The position numbers were made by a program, and so were the translations under genes. Positions 7,918 to 16,349 of a DNA stretch of 64,000 bases are shown piece after piece. Location: the NCBI RefSeq assembly GCF_014773485.1, contig NZ_JACXBP010000015.1:19971-83970 (forward strand). Reading direction: 5' to 3'. The notes beneath the pieces were generated by a model. The model made no database searches and was not told where the DNA came from. It was given only the letters and a program-made list of their open reading frames with translations. This DNA comes from Erwinia aphidicola (GTDB lineage Bacteria; Pseudomonadota; Gammaproteobacteria; Enterobacterales; Enterobacteriaceae). Every line of letters begins with the position of its first letter. The first letter of the stretch is position 1.

Positions 7918-8407
7918 GTCCTCCACCCTGCTGTGGTCTGGCGGGAGCTTCCTGCTGGTACTGCTATTCTTCTGGGTGAAAGAGGTGATGTTTTATCCAT
8001 TGAAAAATACCTGCGTGGCGCCGGTATCCTACTACTCCATTGATGATAATAACCACTGGACCGTAGCCCGTGGCGTTTATCACTCCTATCGTGAAGGGCT
8101 GTCAGAGGTGCGTACCGTGTATAACGGCACCATCCAGCACTACACCAGCGGAATGCCATCGATGCGGGCGGTAACGGTGCTGCGCGAAGTGATCATTGAG
8201 GGACATCTGAGACAGAATCGTCTGCACAGCACGGTGCTGGAACAGAGCCGCAAGCTGGGCGATCAAAGCAGCGATCAGCAGGTCTTACAGTACGTTTTCC
8301 CGCATATCAAGCCCGGTGAAAAAAGCACCCTCTGGATCTATCTGTTAAACGGTTTAGCCATTGCGACAGGCAGTGAAACCACACCGCGTACGGTCTGTGT
8401 TAACTGA
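7889..8407 (+). CDS. Small membrane-anchored periplasmic protein, ToxS-like partner
   Basis: About 172 residues from a GTG at 7889, which has GGAG eight bases upstream; a TTG at 7850 would also be in frame but has no ribosome site. One membrane helix (about residues 14-32) is followed by a periplasmic domain of about 140 residues. It overlaps the ToxR-like gene by 29 bases, so the two are co-translated. By architecture and position it resembles ToxS, which stabilises the periplasmic part of ToxR; I cannot show sequence homology. An alternative is an unrelated periplasmic sensor subunit. Confidence 0.65.
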   Translation: MSRIILPNVKSSTLLWSGGSFLLVLLFFWVKEVMFYPLKNTCVAPVSYYSIDDNNHWTVARGVYHSYREGLSEVRTVYNGTIQHYTSGMPSMRAVTVLREVIIEGHLRQNRLHSTVLEQSRKLGDQSSDQQVLQYVFPHIKPGEKSTLWIYLLNGLAIATGSETTPRTVCVN

Positions 8408-8517
8408 CGATCGGGGGTATCACCACTAATTGGCTCAATTCCTGCCCGCTTAACGCGCTAAAGATCGGGGGACATATCGCTTAAAATACCTGCCAATCAG
8501 ACTCTGAGAGAACAGCG

Positions 8518-9102
8518 ATGGAAAGGTTGAATCCGGGTTATTACAGCGGTGAGCAGTTAAGGGAGATCGGCTTCAAGTCGGCAGGGGAAAATGTGCGGGT
8601 GGCGAAAAACTGCACCATTGTCGGGTTAGGTAATATTAGTCTGGGTGACCATGTCAGAATTGATGGTTTTACCACTATCATTGCGCCTGAAGAGGGGTAT
8701 TTAACGCTGGGTAGTTACATTCATATCGGCAGTCACTGCACCCTGCTTGCCAGTGCGGGGATCGTAATGCGCGATTTCTCCTGTCTGTCGCACGGCGTCA
8801 GGCTGTATACCAAAAGCGACGACTATAGCGGGCAGTTTATGACCAATCCAATGGTCCCCTCGCACCTCACCAATGTGACGTCGGCCCCGATCGAGATTGG
8901 CCGTCACGCCATTGTTGGCTCACAGGCCAGCATTATGCCTGGCTGCTCTCTTGCCGATGGCACCGCGATTGGCGCCAACTCCCTCGTCACCAAAGATTGT
9001 GAGGAGTGGACAATCTATGCCGGTTCACCCGCCCGAAAAATCAACCAGCGCAAGCGTAACCCGCTGGCGCTGGAAAAATTCATTACCGCGCCAGCCCCAT
9101 AG
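8518..9102 (+). CDS. Hexapeptide-repeat (left-handed beta-helix) acyltransferase
   Basis: 194 residues, of which about 20-175 are imperfect hexapeptide repeats (VRVAKN, CTIVGL, GNISLG, DHVRID; later IEIGRH, AIVGSQ, ASIMPG, CSLADG, TAIGAN, SLVTKD), closing with the loop YAGSPARKI typical of the LacA/WbbJ/VioB acetyltransferase group. Such enzymes are trimers that transfer acetyl from acetyl-CoA to sugar hydroxyl or amino groups. It is convergent with the adjacent sugar aminotransferase, separated by 16 bases. The likely role is acetylation of the aminodeoxy sugar used on flagellin; the exact substrate cannot be read from sequence. Confidence 0.85.
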   Translation: MERLNPGYYSGEQLREIGFKSAGENVRVAKNCTIVGLGNISLGDHVRIDGFTTIIAPEEGYLTLGSYIHIGSHCTLLASAGIVMRDFSCLSHGVRLYTKSDDYSGQFMTNPMVPSHLTNVTSAPIEIGRHAIVGSQASIMPGCSLADGTAIGANSLVTKDCEEWTIYAGSPARKINQRKRNPLALEKFITAPAP

Positions 9103-9118
9103 TTCTGGCGCGCTACGA

Positions 9119-10264
9119 CTATGCCGCAGTGTCTTTTGGCGCATAGCGTCTGATAATCCCGAGAATAACCTCAATGACATCCCGCTCCAGTCCCGGATAG
9201 AGCGGCAGGCAGATCACTCGATCGGCAGCCAGATGCGCATTCGGCAGATTGTCAGGATTGGCCCCGGCCGAGTGACGGTAGATATGGAAGCTGCTGATCA
9301 GCGGATAGAAGTAGCGGCGTGAGATAATATTTTGTGCGACGAGCGCCTGGTAAAGGGCGTCACGGCTTAACCCATATTCCGCTTCGACCACCAGGGGGAA
9401 ATACGCATAGTTCCAGGCCACGTTTTGCGGCACCTGGGGAACGTGAATGCCCTTCACCCCGGCCAGCCCCTGACGGTATAGGGCATCCACCGCCGCGCGC
9501 TGGCCGATCGCATGTTCGATATGCTCCAGCTGCAGCAAGCCATAAGCCGCCTGCAACTCGTTCATTTTGCCATTGATTCCCGCCGCCACCACAGTGGTCT
9601 CATCAGCAATACCAAAGTTTTTTAGCAGGTCGATACGCCGCTTCATGCTGGCGCTGTGGCTGATAATTGCCCCCCCTTCAATGGTATTGAAAACCTTGGT
9701 AGCGTGGAAACTCAGCACCGACAGATCGCCCTCCAGCAGCACGCTGCGCGAGTTGTGCTGCACGCCGAAGGCATGGGCGGCATCGTAAATGACTTTCAGG
9801 CCATACAGGTCAGCGATCTGCTGAATGCGCGCGCTGTTGCAGGGGATCCCGTAGCAGTGCACCGGCATGATTGCGGTCGTGTTGGCGGTGATCGCCTGCT
9901 CAATTTTATCCGCATCCATATTAAATCCGCCCGCTTCGGTATCGACAAATACCGGCGTCAGGCCATTCCACAGCAGCGAATGGGCGGTAGCAACAAATGA
10001 GTAGGGCGTGGTGATCACTTCGCCGGACACCCTCAGCGCCTGTAATGCGGTCAGTAAGGCAATGGTACCGTTGGAAAACAGGCTCAGATGCTCCACCCCA
10101 AGGTGAGAGGCCAATGCGTTTTCCAACTGCTGATGGTAAGGGCCATTGTTAGTTAAAATCTGGTTGCTCCAGATCTGCTCAAGATAAGGCATAAACTCGG
10201 CCAGTGGCGGCATGAGCGGGCGGGTAACAAAGGTTTTTTTATTTGATGACATCGTGTTGCTCAT
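9119..10264 (-). CDS. DegT/DnrJ/EryC1/StrS-family sugar aminotransferase (VioA/WecE-like)
   Basis: 381 residues, normal for the family. PLP motifs are intact: SNGTIALLTAL near residue 65, DAAHAFG with Asp161, and the Schiff-base lysine in SFHATKVFNTIEGG (Lys190). These enzymes transaminate nucleotide-linked 4-keto-6-deoxyhexoses; VioA and WecE make dTDP-4-amino sugars. The gene overlaps the end of the GT41 fusion gene by 26 bases and is the last gene of the fliF...fliR-GT41 run. The start could also be the ATG four codons in. Role in flagellin sugar synthesis is inferred from context; the nucleotide-sugar precursor genes are not in the window. Confidence 0.88.
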   Translation of the reverse strand: MSNTMSSNKKTFVTRPLMPPLAEFMPYLEQIWSNQILTNNGPYHQQLENALASHLGVEHLSLFSNGTIALLTALQALRVSGEVITTPYSFVATAHSLLWNGLTPVFVDTEAGGFNMDADKIEQAITANTTAIMPVHCYGIPCNSARIQQIADLYGLKVIYDAAHAFGVQHNSRSVLLEGDLSVLSFHATKVFNTIEGGAIISHSASMKRRIDLLKNFGIADETTVVAAGINGKMNELQAAYGLLQLEHIEHAIGQRAAVDALYRQGLAGVKGIHVPQVPQNVAWNYAYFPLVVEAEYGLSRDALYQALVAQNIISRRYFYPLISSFHIYRHSAGANPDNLPNAHLAADRVICLPLYPGLERDVIEVILGIIRRYAPKDTAA

Positions 10265-13200
10265 CCCAGCGGTGTTGATCTTCGATAAACAGCGCAGACG
10301 GTGCCTCGCCCGCCTGATGACGCTGCCAGACGGTTTCGATCATCTGTTCAAAGTAGACCGCATTATGGCTATGACTGGCTTCGCGCTGTTTGATACGTGC
10401 GCGCAGCGACTGACGAATGGCGCTGAGACAGTCATAGCGCCGATCGAGCTCAATCACCTTTTCTGCATACTCATCCAGGCTGGCGGTGACAAACTCGCCA
10501 AGGTTGAAGGTTTTCATCGTTGCCGCCGTAGTACGGGAAACGGCAGATCCTTCCGTCGTCGTTACCAGAGGCACGCCCATCCAGCAGGCATGCTGTGCGG
10601 TCGTTCCGGCAGAATAAGGGTGTGAATCCAGCAGAATATCGACCTCATTGTGCATAGCCAGATAGTCAGCAAAGCTCTGCTTCATACGAAAATCCAGCTG
10701 CTCAGGATTGACGCCACGCCGGGTCATTTCTACTCGATAGCTGTCGATCATCCGTTCATCGTCCATATAGGCGAACAGCAGTCGGGCATGTGGCAACGTA
10801 CGCAGGATTTTGGCCCAGCAGTCGAGGATTGCTGGCGTCAGTTTTTGCGGCCGGTTGAAATTACCTAACGTCAGATAGCCATTTTTCAACGCTGGCAGTT
10901 TACCCACTTCCGGCGCCACTGAGCTGTATTCAAATATTTTTGCCGAAGGCAGGGAGACTAATTTTTCCGTGAAGATCGCATCCAGCTCACCGGGTGCCAT
11001 TAAATGATCGTGGGCAATGTAATAATCCATCTGCTGCAGCCCGGTGGTGCCGACGAATCCAATCCATGACATCTGTAGCGCAGCGGGTTTCAGTGCAAAG
11101 GTCAGCAGGCGGTTACCTTCGGTAAAGCCAGAGAGATCGATTAGCACGTCGATATTATCGCTGGCAATTTGCTGCGCCAGTTCCAGCGCGCTCAGGGCCG
11201 CAACGCTGCGAAACACTGTCGCAATGTCGCGATATTGCTGGGTGATCCGATCCTCTCTGCCCGTTGCATAAGCATACAGTTCATAGCGGTCGCGATTGAT
11301 GCTGTGCCACACCGGGTAAATGAAATGATGAACCGGGTGCCCTCTTAAATCCCCTGAAACGAAGCCAATGCGGATTTTGCCCCTGCCGTCCGAAGGAGTC
11401 TGTGCGCTTCGCGCCAGCGTAGTGCTTTGCGCCCACTGGCTGGCCAGCACGCCAAAATCGACGTGGGCATGGAATTTTTCTTCCGCACTGAGAACGGCAT
11501 CATGGGACAAAAGAAACAGGTAAAGCGCATGGCTATTTAGCCGATTAATTGCGCCCATCGGTAATGCCAGCGCTTGCGTGCACAGCGCTTTTGCCTCTTC
11601 CATCCGCCCGGTGTGGCTATACAGGGTGGCGAGACGTAACAGGCAGATGCTGTTTTTCGCATCATGCTTTAAGGAAGCCTGCAGGCACTGCTCCTCGCGT
11701 ATTTTATCGTCGATTGCGTGGTAGCAGCTGGATAAATCCAGCCAGCGCTCGCCGTTTTTGTCATCCTGCTTTAACAGCTGCTGAAACAGTAATCGTGGGG
11801 TAGATGATTTTGCCTCAAGGCTGGTAAGCACCCGCGCCAGCGAATTCAGCACGGAGTGCAGATCGCCGCCCTGTCCAAGCCTTCTCGCCAGCAGCGTCAG
11901 CGCCGTTTCGTTATCTCCCGCCTTATTGCAGGCCGCGGCCGCCAGCATCAGTAAGGTACTGTCCGTGGGGTGCTCTATCAATAGCCCGGCAATATCCTCG
12001 CGGGCTTGCTGAATATGCCCTGCATTGAGCAACTGCTGGGCTTTAGACGCTTTTTTGGGGTTGACGCTGACACGCGGTTTTATTGCTCGCAGGCTACGTT
12101 CCATACTGGCTGATAACAAGCCGCCCTGCTTTTCTGCACTGGTAGCCAGCAGAAATGCGCGCATGGCGCCCTCAATCAAGGCGCGATCGCCACAGGCAAT
12201 GATGCGCTGCCAGAAGTGCGCCCAGCTGGTAGCGCTGCCAATAAGCAGGCCTTTGCCCGCCAGTTCAATGGCGTATCTTGCATCGCTCAAATTATCTGGG
12301 TGCGGCCATCGCTGCCACGCCGCAAACTCTTCACGCTTAAACGCCAGCCGCTCGCCCCACCCGTTGGTACGGGCGCAGTAAGCGCCGTCGGCCACTTCCG
12401 TGGTGCTGAAATCACAGATCAGCTTCAGCTCACCCTCGGCACGGTTATAGGGTGACGGCGCGGCGCTGAGATACAGCGATGGCGGCTTATTGAGGAACAG
12501 CTCTTCCAGCGCGGCCATCATCCTTTCGCGATGGTCGACCGGGTTTTCTGGTTCCAGCGTCAGCTGGATGAGTTGTTCTGTGCTGAGACTGCGCGGCCAT
12601 GCGGCGCTCAGCCAGTCGAACAGGCGGCGAATATCAGGGCTGCGGGTATTGACCTTTTCACCGTAGCGGGTGATACGCTGGTTTTCATCTTCGGTCAGCG
12701 CACAGCTCGCCGCCCAATGCATCGTCTTTAACTGGTTGAGTTCCGGACGGTGGCTGAAAGGGTGACCGGATTTCGCGCTAATCAGCAGGCTAAAGCGCTC
12801 GCTGCGCTGCACGGCAAAATCGAGGTACTGCTGCGCCTGAAGAGCATGACTGCCTGAAGCAACGGTCTGGTGCAGCAGGGCTATCGGCGCGCCGTAATGC
12901 TCAGCCAGCTCAGACTGCGGCACGACATCTCCCAGCAGCTGCAGCCGTTCGGCCTTCACCCGCTGCGCGAAATCGCTCAGCAGACAGGCGTCCTGATTAT
13001 CTTCAAGATACTGTCCAAGCAGCTCGGCATCAGTCAGCTTCTGTGCCGACGCTGCCGCCGCTTTCACTTCCCCTCTGCTGTCGGTCATCTCCATAAATGT
13101 CAGCATCGCTCTGGCGCTGGTCAGCCACGCCTGTTCGCTCTGCGCTGCAGCGCAGTGGAAGGCAATCGCCTGCTGTAATATCTTCTGGCTTCTGGCCCCC

Positions 13201-13706
13201 GGCAGGGTATTCCAGCGCACCGCGATAATCCCATTATCGTTGAGCTGCCGCTGGCACCATTGCATCAGTGCACTGCGCGCGCTGTTATCCAGCAGCGTGT
13301 ACATCGCCGGGATAATAATATAATCGAAGCGGCCCGCATCTATGGACAGCAGATCCTGTAAGCCCATGCAGTAAAGGTGGAGATTATTCATCTCAGACTG
13401 GCGGGCATTATTCTGCGCTGCCTCGATACGCTGCGCATCAATATCCACACCCACACAAGTTGATTGTGGATAAATCGTGGCGTGACGAATTAAATTAGCG
13501 CCATTCCCGCAGCCAATTTCCAGAATAGCGGCGCCAGAAATATCGCTACAGCTGTAATTATAAAGCCAGGCCGCAGCCGAAATTGCCGTAGGAGAGTGAT
13601 GCCATGAGGTATATAAACTTGCCACAAATAATTCCTGAGTGAGGGTGAATCCTGCCTGCGCTGCGCGCCATAAAATAAGAATATGACCAGGGTAAAATTC
13701 TATCAT
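10239..13706 (-). CDS. Methyltransferase-TPR-GT41 (O-GlcNAc transferase-like) fusion, probable flagellin glycosyltransferase
   Basis: 1155 residues. Residues about 45-190 are a class I SAM methyltransferase (GAAILEIGCGNGAN; VGVDIDAQRIEAA). About 200-480 resembles the regulatory region found after such methyltransferases. About 560-740 are TPR-like helices (LLNAGHIQQAREDIAGLL; LASLYSHTGRMEEA-type repeats). About 770-1130 is an OGT/SPINDLY-type GT41 domain: RIGFVSGDLRGHPVHHFIYP with the catalytic-type HP, FNRPQKLTPAILDCWAKIL with the UDP-contacting Lys, and DSHPYSAGTTAQHACWMGVPLVT. It starts 67 bases after fliR on the same strand. Likely role: O-glycosylation of flagellin, perhaps with methylation of the glycan. 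Donor sugar and methyl target are unknown. Confidence 0.85.
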   Translation of the reverse strand: MIEFYPGHILILWRAAQAGFTLTQELFVASLYTSWHHSPTAISAAAWLYNYSCSDISGAAILEIGCGNGANLIRHATIYPQSTCVGVDIDAQRIEAAQNNARQSEMNNLHLYCMGLQDLLSIDAGRFDYIIIPAMYTLLDNSARSALMQWCQRQLNDNGIIAVRWNTLPGARSQKILQQAIAFHCAAAQSEQAWLTSARAMLTFMEMTDSRGEVKAAAASAQKLTDAELLGQYLEDNQDACLLSDFAQRVKAERLQLLGDVVPQSELAEHYGAPIALLHQTVASGSHALQAQQYLDFAVQRSERFSLLISAKSGHPFSHRPELNQLKTMHWAASCALTEDENQRITRYGEKVNTRSPDIRRLFDWLSAAWPRSLSTEQLIQLTLEPENPVDHRERMMAALEELFLNKPPSLYLSAAPSPYNRAEGELKLICDFSTTEVADGAYCARTNGWGERLAFKREEFAAWQRWPHPDNLSDARYAIELAGKGLLIGSATSWAHFWQRIIACGDRALIEGAMRAFLLATSAEKQGGLLSASMERSLRAIKPRVSVNPKKASKAQQLLNAGHIQQAREDIAGLLIEHPTDSTLLMLAAAACNKAGDNETALTLLARRLGQGGDLHSVLNSLARVLTSLEAKSSTPRLLFQQLLKQDDKNGERWLDLSSCYHAIDDKIREEQCLQASLKHDAKNSICLLRLATLYSHTGRMEEAKALCTQALALPMGAINRLNSHALYLFLLSHDAVLSAEEKFHAHVDFGVLASQWAQSTTLARSAQTPSDGRGKIRIGFVSGDLRGHPVHHFIYPVWHSINRDRYELYAYATGREDRITQQYRDIATVFRSVAALSALELAQQIASDNIDVLIDLSGFTEGNRLLTFALKPAALQMSWIGFVGTTGLQQMDYYIAHDHLMAPGELDAIFTEKLVSLPSAKIFEYSSVAPEVGKLPALKNGYLTLGNFNRPQKLTPAILDCWAKILRTLPHARLLFAYMDDERMIDSYRVEMTRRGVNPEQLDFRMKQSFADYLAMHNEVDILLDSHPYSAGTTAQHACWMGVPLVTTTEGSAVSRTTAATMKTFNLGEFVTASLDEYAEKVIELDRRYDCLSAIRQSLRARIKQREASHSHNAVYFEQMIETVWQRHQAGEAPSALFIEDQHRWDEQHDVIK

Positions 13707-13773
13707 TCAGCGGGAAAAGTCGAGCTGCGGATAAACGGGCATAAGTGGTGACAATTAAACTTTTTAGCGGATA

Positions 13774-14553
13774 TTAAGCCAGGGCGTGAATGAGGGCGGC
13801 CATATGATCAAATACCGTTGCCATCAGCCTTTCGATAAACGGTGCGAGGGTTTGGGAAATCAGCGACAGCGCCATCATGCCGACGGTCAGCGTCAGCGGG
13901 AAGCCGATAACAAATATCGACAGCTGCGGCGTCATGCGGTTAAGCAGGCCGAGGATAAAGTTAATGCACAGCAGCAGCGCGATAATCGGCAGCCCGAGCA
14001 TCAGCCCTTGCTGAAAAACCATGCCGGCCTGATTGACCAGCAGGTAAAACCCGCCCAACTGCAGCGGAGCATCATCCACCGGCAGCTGCTGGAAGCTTGC
14101 AGCGACCATCGCAATCAGCCACAGATGACCGTTGAACACCAGGAACAGCAGAGTGACCAGCAGATTGAGGAAGCGTGAGATCACCGGAATATTCCCGGCG
14201 TTGGGATCGAAGAAGGTGGCGAACGACAGGCCCATCTGCATGCCAATCATCTCCCCGGCCATTTTCACCGCGACAAACAGCAGCTGGATCGACAGCCCTA
14301 ACGCCGCGCCAATCAACACCTGTTTTGCCACCGCCCAGACGCCCTGCAGCGAGTACAGCGCGATCTGGCTGTCCGGCAGCTGGCCGCCAATCAGCGCGGC
14401 AATCAGGACCGATAACCCAACGCGCACGCGCACGCTGACGCCCTTCTCACTAAAGACTGGCGCCACGGTTAACAGCGCGGCAATACGCACCATAATCAGG
14501 AAATAGTGGCTGAGCAGCTCATAGATCTGCGGCAGGGGAACGGAAAAGGCCAT
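13774..14553 (-). CDS. fliR: Flagellar export gate protein FliR
   Basis: 259 residues with six or more hydrophobic segments; family length is about 260. Typical FliR segments are FSEKGVSVRVRVGLSVLIAALI, GEMIGMQMGLSFATFFDPNAG and LLLCINFILGLLNRMTPQLSIFVIGFPL. FliR joins FliP5-FliQ4 in the export gate core inside the MS ring. Its start codon shares one base with the fliQ stop. It is the usual last gene of fliLMNOPQR, but here the GT41 fusion gene follows on the same strand after 67 bases. Confidence 0.97.
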   Translation of the reverse strand: MAFSVPLPQIYELLSHYFLIMVRIAALLTVAPVFSEKGVSVRVRVGLSVLIAALIGGQLPDSQIALYSLQGVWAVAKQVLIGAALGLSIQLLFVAVKMAGEMIGMQMGLSFATFFDPNAGNIPVISRFLNLLVTLLFLVFNGHLWLIAMVAASFQQLPVDDAPLQLGGFYLLVNQAGMVFQQGLMLGLPIIALLLCINFILGLLNRMTPQLSIFVIGFPLTLTVGMMALSLISQTLAPFIERLMATVFDHMAALIHALA

Positions 14554-14822
14554 CAGCCGATAACTGACGGAATGTTGATAATCAGCGCGCGGGTGTATTC
14601 GATAAAGTTACGCATCATCCACGGGCCGAGGATCACCGCAATGCCGACAATCACCAGGATTTTGGGAATAAAGGTCATGGTCATTTCGTTAATCTGCGTG
14701 GCGGCCTGCAAAATACTGATAATCAGGCCGGTGGCCAGCGCGGCCAGCAGCAGCGGCCCGGCGACCATCAGGCCGAGTTTAATCGCCTGGATGCCGAGGT
14801 TCATAACGCTTTCAGGAGTCAT
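14553..14822 (-). CDS. fliQ: Flagellar export gate protein FliQ
   Basis: 89 residues, exact family length, with two membrane hairpins: LGLMVAGPLLLAALATGLIISILQAATQINEMTMTFIPKI followed by LVIVGIAVILGPWMMRNFIEY. FliQ subunits pack around FliP/FliR in the export gate. The gene lies 10 bases after fliP and overlaps fliR by one base. Confidence 0.97.
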   Translation of the reverse strand: MTPESVMNLGIQAIKLGLMVAGPLLLAALATGLIISILQAATQINEMTMTFIPKILVIVGIAVILGPWMMRNFIEYTRALIINIPSVIG

Positions 14823-14832
14823 GGCGGGTTAC

Positions 14833-15579
14833 CTAACTGTAGAAGCTCTGCGCCAGCGAGCCCATTAACAGGGTCCAGCCGTCAACCAGCACAAACAGCA
14901 TCAGCTTAAACGGCAGCGCAATGGTGGCGGGCGGCACCATCATCATCCCCAACGCCATCAGAATACTGGCAATCACCAGGTCAATAATCAGGAACGGGAT
15001 AAAGATGGTGAAGCCGATCTGGAACGCGGTTTTCAGCTCGCTGGTGATAAATGACGGCACCAGAATGCCCAGCGGCACCTCTTCCGGCGTGTTGAACTCC
15101 CCGGCTTTGGCGATCTGCGCGAACATTGCCAGGTCGTTTTCCCGCGTCTGGTCCAGCATAAAGGCCTTCAGCGGCTTGAGGCCCTTCTCCAGCGCCACCT
15201 CCATGGTGATCTTATCGTCCTGCAGCGGCTGCCAGGCTTCATCGTAGATCTGGTTAAACACCGGCGACATCACGTAAAAGGTCAGGAACAGCGCCAGCCC
15301 GACCAGTACCTGGTTTGGCGGTGCCGTCGGCGTGCCGAGCGCGTTACGCATCAGCCCGAGTACGATGACAATACGGGTAAAGCCGGTCATCATCAGCAGC
15401 AGCGCAGGCAGGAAAGTCAGCGAGCTGAGCAGCACCAGCGTCTGTACCGGCAGCGTCCAGCCGCCATCGCTTTGCGGATTCGCCAGGGTGATATCGCTGT
15501 TGGCCGCCAGCGCGCTCGCGGCAGGCAGCAGCAGTGCGCCCAGGCCGCAGAACAGCCGCAGCAGGCAGGCACGCGTCAT
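14833..15579 (-). CDS. fliP: Flagellar export gate protein FliP
   Basis: 248 residues, with a cleavable signal peptide (LLRLFCGLGALLLPAASALA), unusual for an inner-membrane protein but standard for FliP. Signature segments include FTRIVIVLGLMRNALGTPTAPPNQVLVGLALFLTFYVMSPV and the second hydrophobic half ending LFVLVDGWTLLMGSLAQSF. FliP pentamer forms the pore of the export gate. The start overlaps fliO by four bases (ATGA). Confidence 0.97.
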   Translation of the reverse strand: MTRACLLRLFCGLGALLLPAASALAANSDITLANPQSDGGWTLPVQTLVLLSSLTFLPALLLMMTGFTRIVIVLGLMRNALGTPTAPPNQVLVGLALFLTFYVMSPVFNQIYDEAWQPLQDDKITMEVALEKGLKPLKAFMLDQTRENDLAMFAQIAKAGEFNTPEEVPLGILVPSFITSELKTAFQIGFTIFIPFLIIDLVIASILMALGMMMVPPATIALPFKLMLFVLVDGWTLLMGSLAQSFYS

Positions 15580-15968
15580 GATGCCGCGCCCCCGCGATGT
15601 TTCTGGCTGAACTTATGCAGCAGCTGGCCGAAACTTCCCGCGCCTGCTGGCGCAACCTCTGGCTGCGCGCTGGACGGTTTCGCCAGCGTGGCCAGGCAGG
15701 CGATCTGCGTCGCCGTTACGCCCAGCACCAGACGCTGATCCTCAACGTCAATCAGCACGATGCGCTCGCGGGCGCCCAGCGATTTACTGGCGACCACCGC
15801 AATCAGGCTGCCGTCATTAAAGCGACGGGCGATACCGCTGCGGCGCGCCACCCAGGCCAGCAGCACCATCACCAGGATAATCAGCGCCAGCGCACCGGAG
15901 ACGGTCAGCAGCACGGAGTCAGCCCCGCCTGCCGGGGCTGTATTGATCATTGAGGAAGAGGTTTTCAT
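15576..15968 (-). CDS. fliO: Flagellar protein FliO
   Basis: 130 residues; family members are short and variable. One membrane helix near residues 20-45 (VLLTVSGALALIILVMVLLAWVARR) precedes a cytoplasmic domain with LIAVVASKSLGARERIVLIDVEDQRLVLGVTATQI, the typical FliO region. FliO helps FliP assemble and is not part of the final gate. The start shares one base with the fliN stop (TAATG) and the end overlaps fliP by four bases. Confidence 0.94.
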   Translation of the reverse strand: MKTSSSMINTAPAGGADSVLLTVSGALALIILVMVLLAWVARRSGIARRFNDGSLIAVVASKSLGARERIVLIDVEDQRLVLGVTATQIACLATLAKPSSAQPEVAPAGAGSFGQLLHKFSQKHRGGAAS

Positions 15969-16342
15969 TAGCGGCTCAGGCGGTGCATACGCTCGGACGG
16001 GGTAATGATATCGGTAATGCGGATGCCAAACTTATCGGACACCACCACCACTTCGCCCTGCGCAATCAGGTAGCCGTTAATCAGGATATCCAGCGGTTCA
16101 CCCGCCAGGCCGTCAAGCGACACCACCGACCCCTGGCTCAAGCGCAGCAGCTCTTTAATGGTCATTTTGGTGCGACCCAGCTCTACCGTCATTTTGACCG
16201 GGATATCGAGGATTAAATTAAGTTCATCTGAAAATTGTGGCGCTGATATTGGCTGGGTCATTCCCGCTGAACTCTGCTCGCTCATCGCCTCCCCCCAAAG
16301 GTCATCCGTCTCAGAACCCGACGAGAGTTTATTGTCGCTCAT
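15968..16342 (-). CDS. fliN: Flagellar motor switch protein FliN
   Basis: About 124 residues from the ATG at 16342, which has AAGGAG ten bases upstream and gives the family start MSDNKLSSGSETDDLWGEAMSEQ. An ATG at 16363 would extend the protein by seven residues into fliM. The C-terminal SpoA domain is clear: LILDIPVKMTVELGRTKMTIKELLRLSQGSVVSLDGLAGEPLDILINGYLIAQGEVVVVSDKFGIRI. FliN forms the lower part of the C ring with FliM, binds FliH for export and takes part in switching. Confidence 0.97.
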   Translation of the reverse strand: MSDNKLSSGSETDDLWGEAMSEQSSAGMTQPISAPQFSDELNLILDIPVKMTVELGRTKMTIKELLRLSQGSVVSLDGLAGEPLDILINGYLIAQGEVVVVSDKFGIRITDIITPSERMHRLSR

Positions 16343-16349
16343 GGGGAAA

